The notes under the pieces were generated by a model. That model did no database searches. It saw only the letters and a list, made by a program, of their open reading frames with translations, and was not told the origin of the DNA. From Lutibacter sp. HS1-25 (GTDB lineage Bacteria; Bacteroidota; Bacteroidia; Flavobacteriales; Flavobacteriaceae), in contig NZ_RHLN01000004.1 in assembly GCF_004121075.1 (NCBI RefSeq), forward strand, positions 62,001 through 126,000: DNA of 64,000 bases, in the 5' to 3' direction. A program made the translations under genes and the position numbers. Of this stretch, positions 17,760 to 25,965 are shown piece by piece. Position 1 is the stretch's first letter, and every line of letters begins with the position of its first letter.

Positions 17760-19211
17760 TTATTTTGGTGAACCAGCAAATATTTTAACTGATTTTATGC
17801 TTGATTTTGTAGGTAATTCATCACTAAATTTTAAATAAATCGAGTGAGTTCCTTTTGCATTTCTTAATAATGTTTCAGTAAGTCCATCTTTTTTAATAAC
17901 AAAAGTTCCAACTAATGCTCCGTTTGGTTTGTCTAATCTAATTTCGCATTTTAAAGGTTCTTTAATCCCTTTCATTTCAATGGCAGCATAATAATATCCG
18001 GTTCCTAAATTGATATTTTCAAATTTTAAGGTTGAATTTGTTACTTCTGTATCTTTAAGAGCTAAGTTAATTTCAAAAGGTTGGTCTACTATTACGGGTT
18101 CTACACCGGTTAAAGTTTGTTGTACAGGTCTAATAATACCCGATTCATCATAGGAAATTTGATCTACACAAACAGAGCGTTGTGTCCAAGTTCCTGGGCC
18201 TTTAAATTCGTCTTGTCGCCAAGATGAGAGGGCAGAAGTATGGTAAAATAAATAATCGTTTCCGTGGTATTCAACTATTCCACCATGGTTTGATTGGTAC
18301 AAGCGCCAAGGAACATAATTTTTACCAGGTAATTTAGGTCCTTCATTTACATTTACACCCAGTTCGTAATTTAAAATTCCTTTATATTCAAAAGGACCAA
18401 GCGGATGATCGCTTACACCATAATCCAATCTCGATTTTTTACGGTGTAAATCATCAGGGTTTTCAGGATCTATTGGTTTGTCGTAATGAGAGTGATAAGA
18501 AAGGTAGTATTTATTGTCTTTTTTATCCATCCAAATAGCTTCCATAAAACGCTCATCATCTACTTCCATTTTAATTGGCTCACCATCCAATTCCATCATA
18601 TTATCTTTTAATTTTGCGCCGTAATGAGTTCCGTAGTATAAATATTTTTCTCCATCATCATCTATAAAAACAGCAGGATCTATACCTTGAGTGCCTTTAA
18701 TTTTAGGGTTAATTACTGTGAATTTTTTGTCTGGAGCGTCGCTAACAGCAACTCCGGTGTAAGCGATTGTTTTTCTGGTTTTTTCGTCGTAACCACCTTC
18801 TTTGTACAATATTCTTACAGGAAAATACAAATAGTATTTGCCTTCATAATAAACCATATCTGGAGCCCATAGCGCCCAATCTTCACCTTCTGGTTCAACA
18901 TTAGAGCCTATGACATCATAAATGTTTAAAACTTCTCCGTGATCGGTCCAGTTAACCATATCTTTTGAAGAAAATGTATGGTATTTATGCATAGTACTAT
19001 AGCCGCCTCCGTCTTCGTGGTCAACCGATGTTACCATCCAAACACGACCATCGGGCATTACGTGTGGTGAGGCATCAGCGGTGTACATATGTTTTATTAC
19101 TGGATTTCCATATGGATAAGGCTTTGTATTGATATTTGGCTTGATTTGAGAAAAAGCAGCAATTGAAATCAAGATACAAAAAATAGTGGATATTATTTTT
19201 GAATAACGCAT
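17760..19211 (-). CDS. GH43-type glycosidase with C-terminal beta-sandwich (tandem copy 2)
   Basis: The 483-residue protein has a signal peptide ending near residue 22. The propeller spans about 30-360, with Asp46 in TADASPH (base), WAPDMVY, Asp178 in QGIDPAVFIDDDG (modulator) and Glu224 in FMEAIWM (acid). Residues 370-483 form a small beta-sandwich resembling CBM6-type modules in this group. It is closely related along its whole length to the neighbour at 19233, and both end with an AGSPK tail. It starts 21 bp after that gene and is the last gene of the sulfatase operon. The enzyme is probably exo-acting; the sugar is not determinable from sequence. Confidence 0.8.
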   Translation of the reverse strand: MRYSKIISTIFCILISIAAFSQIKPNINTKPYPYGNPVIKHMYTADASPHVMPDGRVWMVTSVDHEDGGGYSTMHKYHTFSSKDMVNWTDHGEVLNIYDVIGSNVEPEGEDWALWAPDMVYYEGKYYLYFPVRILYKEGGYDEKTRKTIAYTGVAVSDAPDKKFTVINPKIKGTQGIDPAVFIDDDGEKYLYYGTHYGAKLKDNMMELDGEPIKMEVDDERFMEAIWMDKKDNKYYLSYHSHYDKPIDPENPDDLHRKKSRLDYGVSDHPLGPFEYKGILNYELGVNVNEGPKLPGKNYVPWRLYQSNHGGIVEYHGNDYLFYHTSALSSWRQDEFKGPGTWTQRSVCVDQISYDESGIIRPVQQTLTGVEPVIVDQPFEINLALKDTEVTNSTLKFENINLGTGYYYAAIEMKGIKEPLKCEIRLDKPNGALVGTFVIKKDGLTETLLRNAKGTHSIYLKFSDELPTKSSIKSVKIFAGSPK

Positions 19212-19232
19212 TTTGTTGTTTTTTTAAAGTTA

Positions 19233-20729
19233 TTATTGGTGTTCGATTTTTTTAGGTGAACCGGCTAAAAAATGAGGTTCGGAAATGATTGTTTGTTCAG
19301 AGTTTTCATTTATAAAGACTAATACAATATGATGTATGCCATTTGCTTCTCTTAAAAAAGTATCAGCATATCCTTTGTTTAATGTGCTGTTATTATTGTC
19401 TAAAAGTATGGTGCCCATTAAATAGCCATTTACACTATCTTTTCTAATTTCTATTTTTCCTTTTGAAGGAGTTTTTAATAATTTTACACCAAAATAATAA
19501 TAACCTGATCCTAAGTCGATATTTTTAAATGAAATGGAACTGGTGTTTTTAATTGAAATAATTTTTTCTTTTGAAGTTTTTAAGCCTTCAACATGAAAAG
19601 CTTTTTTTGGTTTAAGTTGAATGCTGAAAGGCTGATTGATAGTAATTTTTTTAACCCCTTCAATAGTTTGTTGAACAGGTATAATAGTTCCATCTTCATT
19701 GTAATTTAATGCATCAATACAAACCGATCTTTGTGTCCAAGTTCCTTCACCATTAAATTCATCTTGTCTCCATGATGATAGTGCTGAAGTATGGTAAAAA
19801 AGGTATTCTTGTCCGTGATACTCAACAACGCCTCCGTGGTTAGATTGTGTCAATCTCCAAGGAACATAATTATGATCTTTTAATTTTGGACCATTTACAA
19901 CATTAGAACCCAATTCAAAATTCATAGTTCCTTGATAGGTTAACGGACCTTTTGGTGAAGTACCAATGCTGTAATCAAGATTTGATTTTAAACGATTAGG
20001 ATCGTTAGGGTTTTCTGGAGAGACCACATTGTTATATTTTGTGTGGTAATTAAAGTAATACACACCTTTGCGTTTATGCATCCAAGCGGCTTCCATAAAA
20101 TTATTAGCACCAATATCAAGTTTAAACATGTTGCCTTTTATTTCGCGCATATTAGCTTCTAGAACACCCATTAATTGTTGGTTCCAATATAAATAGGCGA
20201 TACCATCATCATCAATAAAAACGGCAGGATCTAGACCAGCTTTTTCAACACCAGTCATACGAGGATTGGTAATTTTAAATCGTTTGTACATACTATCACT
20301 TTCTGCTACTGCAACATAGCGGTCTATGGAGCCGTCAGACAAAACATTGCGCATTGGAAAATATAAGTAATAAACACCATTTCTATAAACAATGTCTGGA
20401 GCCCATATAGCCCAATCTTCATTTTTAGGTACATCAAAATCATCAATTCCTAAAATTTCACCGTGATCTATCCAAGTAACCATATCGTCGGTTGAAAATG
20501 CATGTATAGCATGCATGGTTGCATAACCACCACCATTTTCATGGTCAACTGAAGTCACCATCCATAATCGCCCGTCGGGCATTACTTTTGGAGCCGCATC
20601 AGCAGTGTACATATGCGTAATCACAGGGTTTCCGTAAGGATAAGGTTTTGTGTTTGTATTTTTCTTTTGAGAAAAGGATACACTTACACAAAAAATGGAG
20701 AGGAAAAATATTAAAGTTAATTTATTCAT
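19233..20729 (-). CDS. GH43-type glycosidase with C-terminal beta-sandwich (tandem copy 1)
   Basis: The 498-residue protein has a signal peptide ending near residue 20. Candidate catalytic residues are Asp44 (TADAAPK), Asp167 (GLDPAVFIDDDG) and Glu213 (FMEAAWM). Strong matches to the neighbour at 17760 include PYPYGNPVI.HMYTADA, VPWRL.QSNHGG and FYHTSALSSWRQDEF. The C-terminal domain (about 375-498) is somewhat longer than in the neighbour. The start overlaps the stop of the upstream mutarotase-like gene by 4 bp (ATGA), so translation is probably coupled. The pair looks like a tandem duplication that diverged, perhaps to accept differently decorated sugars. Confidence 0.8.
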   Translation of the reverse strand: MNKLTLIFFLSIFCVSVSFSQKKNTNTKPYPYGNPVITHMYTADAAPKVMPDGRLWMVTSVDHENGGGYATMHAIHAFSTDDMVTWIDHGEILGIDDFDVPKNEDWAIWAPDIVYRNGVYYLYFPMRNVLSDGSIDRYVAVAESDSMYKRFKITNPRMTGVEKAGLDPAVFIDDDGIAYLYWNQQLMGVLEANMREIKGNMFKLDIGANNFMEAAWMHKRKGVYYFNYHTKYNNVVSPENPNDPNRLKSNLDYSIGTSPKGPLTYQGTMNFELGSNVVNGPKLKDHNYVPWRLTQSNHGGVVEYHGQEYLFYHTSALSSWRQDEFNGEGTWTQRSVCIDALNYNEDGTIIPVQQTIEGVKKITINQPFSIQLKPKKAFHVEGLKTSKEKIISIKNTSSISFKNIDLGSGYYYFGVKLLKTPSKGKIEIRKDSVNGYLMGTILLDNNNSTLNKGYADTFLREANGIHHIVLVFINENSEQTIISEPHFLAGSPKKIEHQ

Positions 20730-21706
20730 TTTAAGTTTTTAACAATTGTTTTTATGTTGTTTAAGTCTAATTTTTTATCTTTTGGATATGCATTTTTCAA
20801 AAGCCACCAATCTTCAGTAAAACTTACAATTTCTCCTGGCAAAATAGTTTCTATTGGGCCTATTGGTTCAATCTCACATTTTTCATTTTTATAATACCAA
20901 ATAGATACCTGATTGCTTAAAACATCTCCATAATTCACATTTTTATCAGCCTCAAATTTTTTAATAAAAAGCAAGTCATCGGTTGAATTATACGCCAACC
21001 AACCTTGGTTGCTATCCATTACAAATTTTGGCTGACTAGGAGTTCCCAACATTTCTAAAATACCATCACGAACTCTTAAATTTTCTTCTTCTTTTGGGTT
21101 GAAATCTATAAATGTTGTTTGGTGTTGATACATTGCATAACCTTTTGGCAATCTGCTATTAGGGTTTAATGGTACCAAACAAATACCACCACCTTTGGCA
21201 AAAGTTCTGCTCCAGTGGGCGTATGTCTGAATTGTTTTACTTGTGTTTTTTATATGTTGAATACATTTTAAATGTGAAGAATCTTCAGCTAAAATAAAAT
21301 CTCTAATTAATTGCACTTCCAATAAAGTATCTATCTGACTTGTTAATCTAGCTGAATTTTTACCCGTGATTTCACCATTCCATTTATTGTGAAAACTGTT
21401 TCTGTTGGGTGTTGTTTGAGCAGGGCCAATGTCAAATCGGCCACCACTTACTTCAAACTTATCCATTCCAGGTTCCCAAGTTATACCATTTAATAAAGGG
21501 TTTTCAAACAAAATATTTTTGCCATTTAATTCATAACTTAAAATTCTACCTCCAACATTTGGGTCTAAAATAACTTTTACAATTGGGTTGCTTAATTCAA
21601 TACAATTGTTGTAGCCAAAGGCATTTACTTTTTTAATTACAACTTGTGAAAAACCGATGTTACATGTAAGAAATACGATGAATATGAAGGTTAAATATTT
21701 TTTCAT
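20726..21706 (-). CDS. Secreted DUF4380-like / galactose-mutarotase-fold protein
   Basis: The 326-residue protein has a signal peptide ending near residue 20 (GFSQ). The rest has an aldose-epimerase-like beta pattern: ELSNPIVKVILDPNVGGRILSYELNGKNIL at the start, then ISGRFDIGP-like, HIKNTSKTIQTYAHWSRT and a late VSFTEDWWLL. This fits DUF4380-type mutarotase-fold proteins. Its activity is unknown; converting anomers of released sugars or binding them are both possible. It lies between a sulfatase (3 bp) and a GH43 gene (4-bp overlap), and this tight coupling implies a shared pathway. Confidence 0.6.
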   Translation of the reverse strand: MKKYLTFIFIVFLTCNIGFSQVVIKKVNAFGYNNCIELSNPIVKVILDPNVGGRILSYELNGKNILFENPLLNGITWEPGMDKFEVSGGRFDIGPAQTTPNRNSFHNKWNGEITGKNSARLTSQIDTLLEVQLIRDFILAEDSSHLKCIQHIKNTSKTIQTYAHWSRTFAKGGGICLVPLNPNSRLPKGYAMYQHQTTFIDFNPKEEENLRVRDGILEMLGTPSQPKFVMDSNQGWLAYNSTDDLLFIKKFEADKNVNYGDVLSNQVSIWYYKNEKCEIEPIGPIETILPGEIVSFTEDWWLLKNAYPKDKKLDLNNIKTIVKNLK

Positions 21707-21709
21707 TTT

Positions 21710-23218
21710 TTACTTTTTAATAGCAACCTTTGGAGCATTGTGAATTTCCATATTTTTAACCGTATCAAATTCTTCATTTACACAACGTTCTCCCCAACGT
21801 TCATACATAAACTTTAATGAATATATGTTTTGTGGTTCACTTCCTTTATCACCATAGGTTTCTGCCCAATTGTTTAATATGGTTCGTAGTTTATTTATTT
21901 CAGAGCTATAATTAGCATCGTACGCTAAGTTGTTGATTTCAAACGGATCGTTTTCTAAATCGTACAATTCTTCTTCGGGTTTTGTTGGTAACCAGTATTT
22001 TGCCTGAACGTCATTTAATTTCCCTTCATCAAACATTTTTTTAATATCTACAAATTCAGCTCTCCTGTCTCTATAAGCAGGCTGCGTGTAAGAGCGGTTT
22101 GGCATATAATTTTTAATGTATTTGTATTTATCAGTTCTTACAGCTCTAATTCGGTCTATAGAAAAATCACAACGGTCGCGGGTAGCAATAATAAAATCCC
22201 TTTTAAAATTGCTGTCAAACATATTTTGACCTTCCATATATTTAGGAATATTTATACCAGCCAAGGCCAATGACGAGGTGCCAATATCAATACCACTTAC
22301 CAAATCTTCACGAACTGTTTGTTGTTTAATTTGAGAATCTTCACCAAAATAGGCAACAATTAAAGGAATTTGAATACCGCCATCATATAAAAATTGTTTG
22401 TGACGAATGCCTTTGTAACCGTGATCAGCAAAAAAGAACACATAGGTATTGTTTAGCAATCCTTTTTCTTTAAGTTGATTTATAATTTCTTCAACTTCAA
22501 GATCTGTTGCGCGTGCAGCATCATAATGACGAGCAAAATCTTCGTGAACTGAAGGAATATTTGGATAATATGGAGGTAATTGAACCAAACTTCTATCTAT
22601 TGGTGTGATTTTATCTTTAATTTTATCATAAACCTGTATCAATCCTAATTTACCTCCTTCGAGTTGAATTTGTCCAAAAAATGGCTGGTCTGGTGATAAT
22701 TTTCCTAACCAATCACCTGTTCCTGAAAAAGTATACCAAAAATCAGTTTGGATATCGTCTTCATATAATTTTTTGCGGTCGTAAATAAAATTGTAATCAT
22801 CTTTACCATGGTTAAAAGTTTGATAACCATTTTCTTTAAAAACTTCAGGAATGGTTTTTACACCCTCAGGTAAAAAAATGGCATCTTCAACGGTTCTTGA
22901 TGAATGGTGATTGTGAAGGCCAAAAGTAGTAGGCATAGTGCTGGTAATAAATGCTGAACGGGCAGCGGAGCAAACAGGGGCTGGGGTGTAAGCATTTTTA
23001 AACAAAACACCACTTTTAGCCAAATTGTCTAAAGTTGGAGTAGGGTTGATAGTTTCTCCATAACAGCTAAAAACAGGATTTAAATCTTCAACAACAATCC
23101 ATAAAATGTTTGGTTGTTTAGATTTGTTTTCAACTGTTTTAACGTTTTTATTTGCGTTGCTACAGCCTACAATGTTAATTATTAAAATAATTAATGCGGT
23201 TTTATATAAATTGTTCAT
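21710..23218 (-). CDS. S1-family sulfatase lipoprotein
   Basis: The 502-residue protein has a lipoprotein signal with cysteine 19 (IVGC). Metal-site residues lie in VEDLNP (Glu44-Asp45, where many sulfatases have Asp-Asp) and in FFADHGYKG. The formylglycine motif is Cys83-Ser-Ala-Ala-Arg87. The C-terminal ELYDLENDPFEINNL is intact. The VEDL start resembles the heparan N-sulfatase-like subfamily group, but the substrate here is presumably an algal sulfate ester. It is the first gene of a minus-strand operon (sulfatase, mutarotase-like, GH43, GH43) with 3-21 bp spacing or overlap. Confidence 0.9.
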   Translation of the reverse strand: MNNLYKTALIILIINIVGCSNANKNVKTVENKSKQPNILWIVVEDLNPVFSCYGETINPTPTLDNLAKSGVLFKNAYTPAPVCSAARSAFITSTMPTTFGLHNHHSSRTVEDAIFLPEGVKTIPEVFKENGYQTFNHGKDDYNFIYDRKKLYEDDIQTDFWYTFSGTGDWLGKLSPDQPFFGQIQLEGGKLGLIQVYDKIKDKITPIDRSLVQLPPYYPNIPSVHEDFARHYDAARATDLEVEEIINQLKEKGLLNNTYVFFFADHGYKGIRHKQFLYDGGIQIPLIVAYFGEDSQIKQQTVREDLVSGIDIGTSSLALAGINIPKYMEGQNMFDSNFKRDFIIATRDRCDFSIDRIRAVRTDKYKYIKNYMPNRSYTQPAYRDRRAEFVDIKKMFDEGKLNDVQAKYWLPTKPEEELYDLENDPFEINNLAYDANYSSEINKLRTILNNWAETYGDKGSEPQNIYSLKFMYERWGERCVNEEFDTVKNMEIHNAPKVAIKK

Positions 23219-23240
23219 CTTAAAAAATAATTAGTACATC

Positions 23241-23248
23241 AAAATTAG
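23241..23248 (-). promoter_or_regulatory. Promoter -7 element for the sulfatase operon
   Basis: TAATTTTG on the minus strand is a perfect TAnnTTTG, 23 bp before the sulfatase start at 23218. No clear -33 TTTG lies upstream, so activation by a regulator is possible. Confidence 0.5.
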
Positions 23249-23283
23249 TTCTACAACTGTTTTTGAAGTTGCTTAAATGGGTA

Positions 23284-23291
23284 TAGTTTTG
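23284..23291 (+). promoter_or_regulatory. Possible promoter -7 element for plus-strand genes
   Basis: TAGTTTTG matches TAnnTTTG, with TTTG at 23263-23266 17 bp upstream. The start codon of the GH43-like gene is about 130 bp further on, so the leader would be long. Confidence 0.3.
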
Positions 23292-23420
23292 GTTTTTTTG
23301 TAAAATTCTAGTACTGTTTGGTTGTAATTAATAGCAAAATGTACTTTTTAGCTAAGAGTTTGCATTAAAAAGCAATGGGTTCTTGTAAGTGTTTATTTTT
23401 TTTGTAAAAACATCTTTTGC

Positions 23421-24476
23421 ATGAATAAAAGACTGATAACATTGTTGAGGCCTTTGCTTGTTTTGAGCATTTTTTTAGCCTGTGACACCAAGCAAAAATC
23501 CGTTTCAGAATTAAAATGGGTAAATCCAATTTCTAATGGCATAAATAAATATGGGATGAAAGATTTCTTTATTTTTTATGAAGATGAAACCTTTTATTTA
23601 GTAGGTACAGAATATGCTGATCCTTTTAAAGGATATTTAGGGCCAAATTTATATAAATCAGATAATTTAAGTAGTTGGAGTACAGATTTTAAACTAATAA
23701 ATACAAATCTAATTCCCGAAAATGCCTGGTATAAAGATGGTTGGTTTGCCCCAGAAATAGTGAAAATAAAAAACAAGTATTATTTTACATTTAATAACAG
23801 AAATAACGCCGAAAACCCATATCAAAAATTAGGTTTTGGAATTGCAGTTAGCGATTCGTTAAAGGGAGAATATGATATAATAAATAAAAATGCGCCTATA
23901 GTTTTAAGTAATCACGGGAGTTTGGTTGTTGGTGAAAACGAAGATGAAGTTTTTGTTGTGTACGAAATGGATAGTCGATTTTATATAGCTGAAGTTGATT
24001 TGGAACAAGGAAATTTAAAAAGCAAACCAATAGAGTTTTTAGGGCCAGAAACACTTCAGGATAACTTTAAATATTTAGATGCACCTCAAATTACAAAAAT
24101 AGGCGATACCTATCATTTGATGTTTTCTCAATTTTATGGTGGGTATGTAGTGAAAATATATCATATGACAGCCAAGCACCCTACTGAGACTTGGCATTGG
24201 GATACAAATAATCCGATCTATACATTTTTAGAAGAGGAAGCTGATGAGGTGGTGAAAAATAAATATCCAACACCTCACGGTTATGCTCCGCCTACACAGG
24301 TGGTTTTTAGTAATCAGTTATTTAAAGGGGAGTTTGGACAGTATTTTATTGCGTATCACAGTTCTGAAAAATATTCAGAGCCTTATTTATGTGTTGAACC
24401 TGTTTCAATTGAAAATGAAAAATTGTTGATTCCAACAGCAAAAGATATACAACAAAAAATAAGTTTAAATGATTAG
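23421..24476 (+). CDS. GH43-like propeller lipoprotein
   Basis: The 351-residue protein has a lipoprotein signal with cysteine 21 (FLAC). Propeller strands are visible in MKDFFIFYEDETFYLVGTE, WFAPEIVKIKNKYYFTF and YHLMFSQFYGG. Asp48 could be the base, but there is no DP motif, no GIDP and no EGP in the usual places. It is thus a remote GH43/GH32/GH117-fold protein that may be inactive or may use other residues. It overlaps the following GH49-like gene by 8 bp, so the two are translated together. It diverges from the sulfatase operon across a 202-bp promoter region. Confidence 0.6.
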   Translation: MNKRLITLLRPLLVLSIFLACDTKQKSVSELKWVNPISNGINKYGMKDFFIFYEDETFYLVGTEYADPFKGYLGPNLYKSDNLSSWSTDFKLINTNLIPENAWYKDGWFAPEIVKIKNKYYFTFNNRNNAENPYQKLGFGIAVSDSLKGEYDIINKNAPIVLSNHGSLVVGENEDEVFVVYEMDSRFYIAEVDLEQGNLKSKPIEFLGPETLQDNFKYLDAPQITKIGDTYHLMFSQFYGGYVVKIYHMTAKHPTETWHWDTNNPIYTFLEEEADEVVKNKYPTPHGYAPPTQVVFSNQLFKGEFGQYFIAYHSSEKYSEPYLCVEPVSIENEKLLIPTAKDIQQKISLND

Positions 24477-25851
24477 AGTTTTAATTTTTTTGGTAATAAT
24501 TCTAAGGTGTTTTTTTGTAAATGCTCAAATAGTCACTTATCAACCAAGTTCAAATATAAGTAATGATAATCCCTATATATTTTCTTCACCATATTATAAA
24601 GTTCAAATAAGTCAGAATAATGAAATTAAAGATGTTTTTGTGTATGCAATGAATGCAATGCATATTACAAATAATTCTAAATCAACTTCTTGGGTTAATT
24701 TTTCTTTTGAAGGAACCATAAAAGTAAAAGTTACGGTTTTGAAAAAAAATGTTGATTTTGCACAAGTATTGCCGAGAAAGGCAAATATCAGCGTTGCTAT
24801 TATTGGAGAAAATTCAATTGAATTTGAAATTTCAAAAGATGGATATTATTCGGTTGAATTTGAAAAAGGAATTTTTATAGAACACCCCTTGCTCATTTTT
24901 GCAAATCCTTTAGAAAAGGATGTTCCCAAAAAAAATGATCCCAACGTTATTTATTTTGAAGCTGGATATCACGAAATAGGAGATAAATATATGATTCCTT
25001 CAAATAAAACAGTCTATTTAGAAGGAGGTGCCTATTTAAAAGGACAATTTTTTGCTGAGAATGCTGAAAACATCAAAATCAAAGGACGTGGAATTTTATC
25101 GGGCGAAGCTTATAAAGCAAGAACTCACAATCACATGATTCGTGTTGATGATTCTGAAAATATTGAAATTGAAGGGGTTACAATTATCCATGCGCCAAGA
25201 TATATGATTTCTTCTAGTGGAATAAAACATCACTTTCATCATATAAAAATGATGGGTTGGTGGTTTAGTACAGATGGTATTTCATCAGGTGAAAATAGTT
25301 TAATTGAAAATTGTTTTTTTAAAGTAAATGATGATGCTGTTAAGTTATACAGAAACAATATGGAGGTGAAAAATTGTGTTATTTGGCAATTAGAAAATGG
25401 AGCGGCTTTTATGATAAGCTGGAATGGAAGTGCCAATTTTGGTAATGTTAAAGTGCAAAATATTGATATTATTAGGGTTGAACATCATTGGGATAACGAA
25501 AATTTAGCGGTGTTTGCAGCCATACATGGAAGTAAAGCACATATTAGTAATTTTTTAGTAAAAGATGTAAGAATAGACAATGCTAATTGGCGCATGTTTC
25601 ATTTAGTAACGCGTCCAAATAGGTGGGGTAAATGGGATCAAAATTTAGGTTCTCTTTCCAATTTTACATTTAAAAATATAACATATTATGGTGAGCAAAA
25701 GATACCAAGCTTACTAATGGGACACGATGTAAAGCATCCTGTTTATAATATAACTTTTGAAAATATTACAATAAATGGCAAAAAGATGTTGATTGAAAAT
25801 GACTTTTTAATTGTAGACAAAAAAACAACGTCAAACATTAAAATAAAGTAG
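24469..25851 (+). CDS. GH49-like beta-helix glycosidase (single-domain form)
   Basis: The 460-residue protein has a signal peptide ending near residue 20 (VNAQ). Of the three relatives in the window this one is closest to the classical GH49 pattern: HPLLIFANPLE, FEAGYH, VYLEGGAYLKGQF, GRGILSGEAY, WWFSTDG (Asp269), VNDDAVKLY (Asp288-Asp289) and IWQLENG. All three Asp equivalent to the dextranase catalytic residues are present. Unlike its relatives it has no T9SS domain, so it is probably periplasmic, which suggests work on imported oligosaccharides. The start lies inside the end of the GH43-like gene. Confidence 0.75.
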   Translation: MIRVLIFLVIILRCFFVNAQIVTYQPSSNISNDNPYIFSSPYYKVQISQNNEIKDVFVYAMNAMHITNNSKSTSWVNFSFEGTIKVKVTVLKKNVDFAQVLPRKANISVAIIGENSIEFEISKDGYYSVEFEKGIFIEHPLLIFANPLEKDVPKKNDPNVIYFEAGYHEIGDKYMIPSNKTVYLEGGAYLKGQFFAENAENIKIKGRGILSGEAYKARTHNHMIRVDDSENIEIEGVTIIHAPRYMISSSGIKHHFHHIKMMGWWFSTDGISSGENSLIENCFFKVNDDAVKLYRNNMEVKNCVIWQLENGAAFMISWNGSANFGNVKVQNIDIIRVEHHWDNENLAVFAAIHGSKAHISNFLVKDVRIDNANWRMFHLVTRPNRWGKWDQNLGSLSNFTFKNITYYGEQKIPSLLMGHDVKHPVYNITFENITINGKKMLIENDFLIVDKKTTSNIKIK

Positions 25852-25880
25852 AATTGAGCATTTTTCTGTTGATTTTATAT

Positions 25881-25940
25881 AAATGAGCAACAATAAAGAA
25901 CAAATCAGAAGTTTTTTTGCGCAAGCAATCTTTATTTTTG
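25881..25940 (+). promoter_or_regulatory. Promoter with AAATGAGCAA element (motif A)
   Basis: AAATGAGCAACAATAAAG starts at 25881, and a perfect -7 box TATTTTTG lies at 25933-25940, 52 nt from the first base. The sulfatase start is at 25966. Confidence 0.65.
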
Positions 25941-25965
25941 AAACAAAATTAAGAATCCATTAAAT

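Noticed and set aside
23259-23280. A degenerate motif-A-like string (TTGCTTAAAT, minus strand) before the sulfatase operon
   Set aside because: Only 7 of 10 bases match and it lies about 30 nt from the -7 box instead of 52, so it is not counted as a regulon member.
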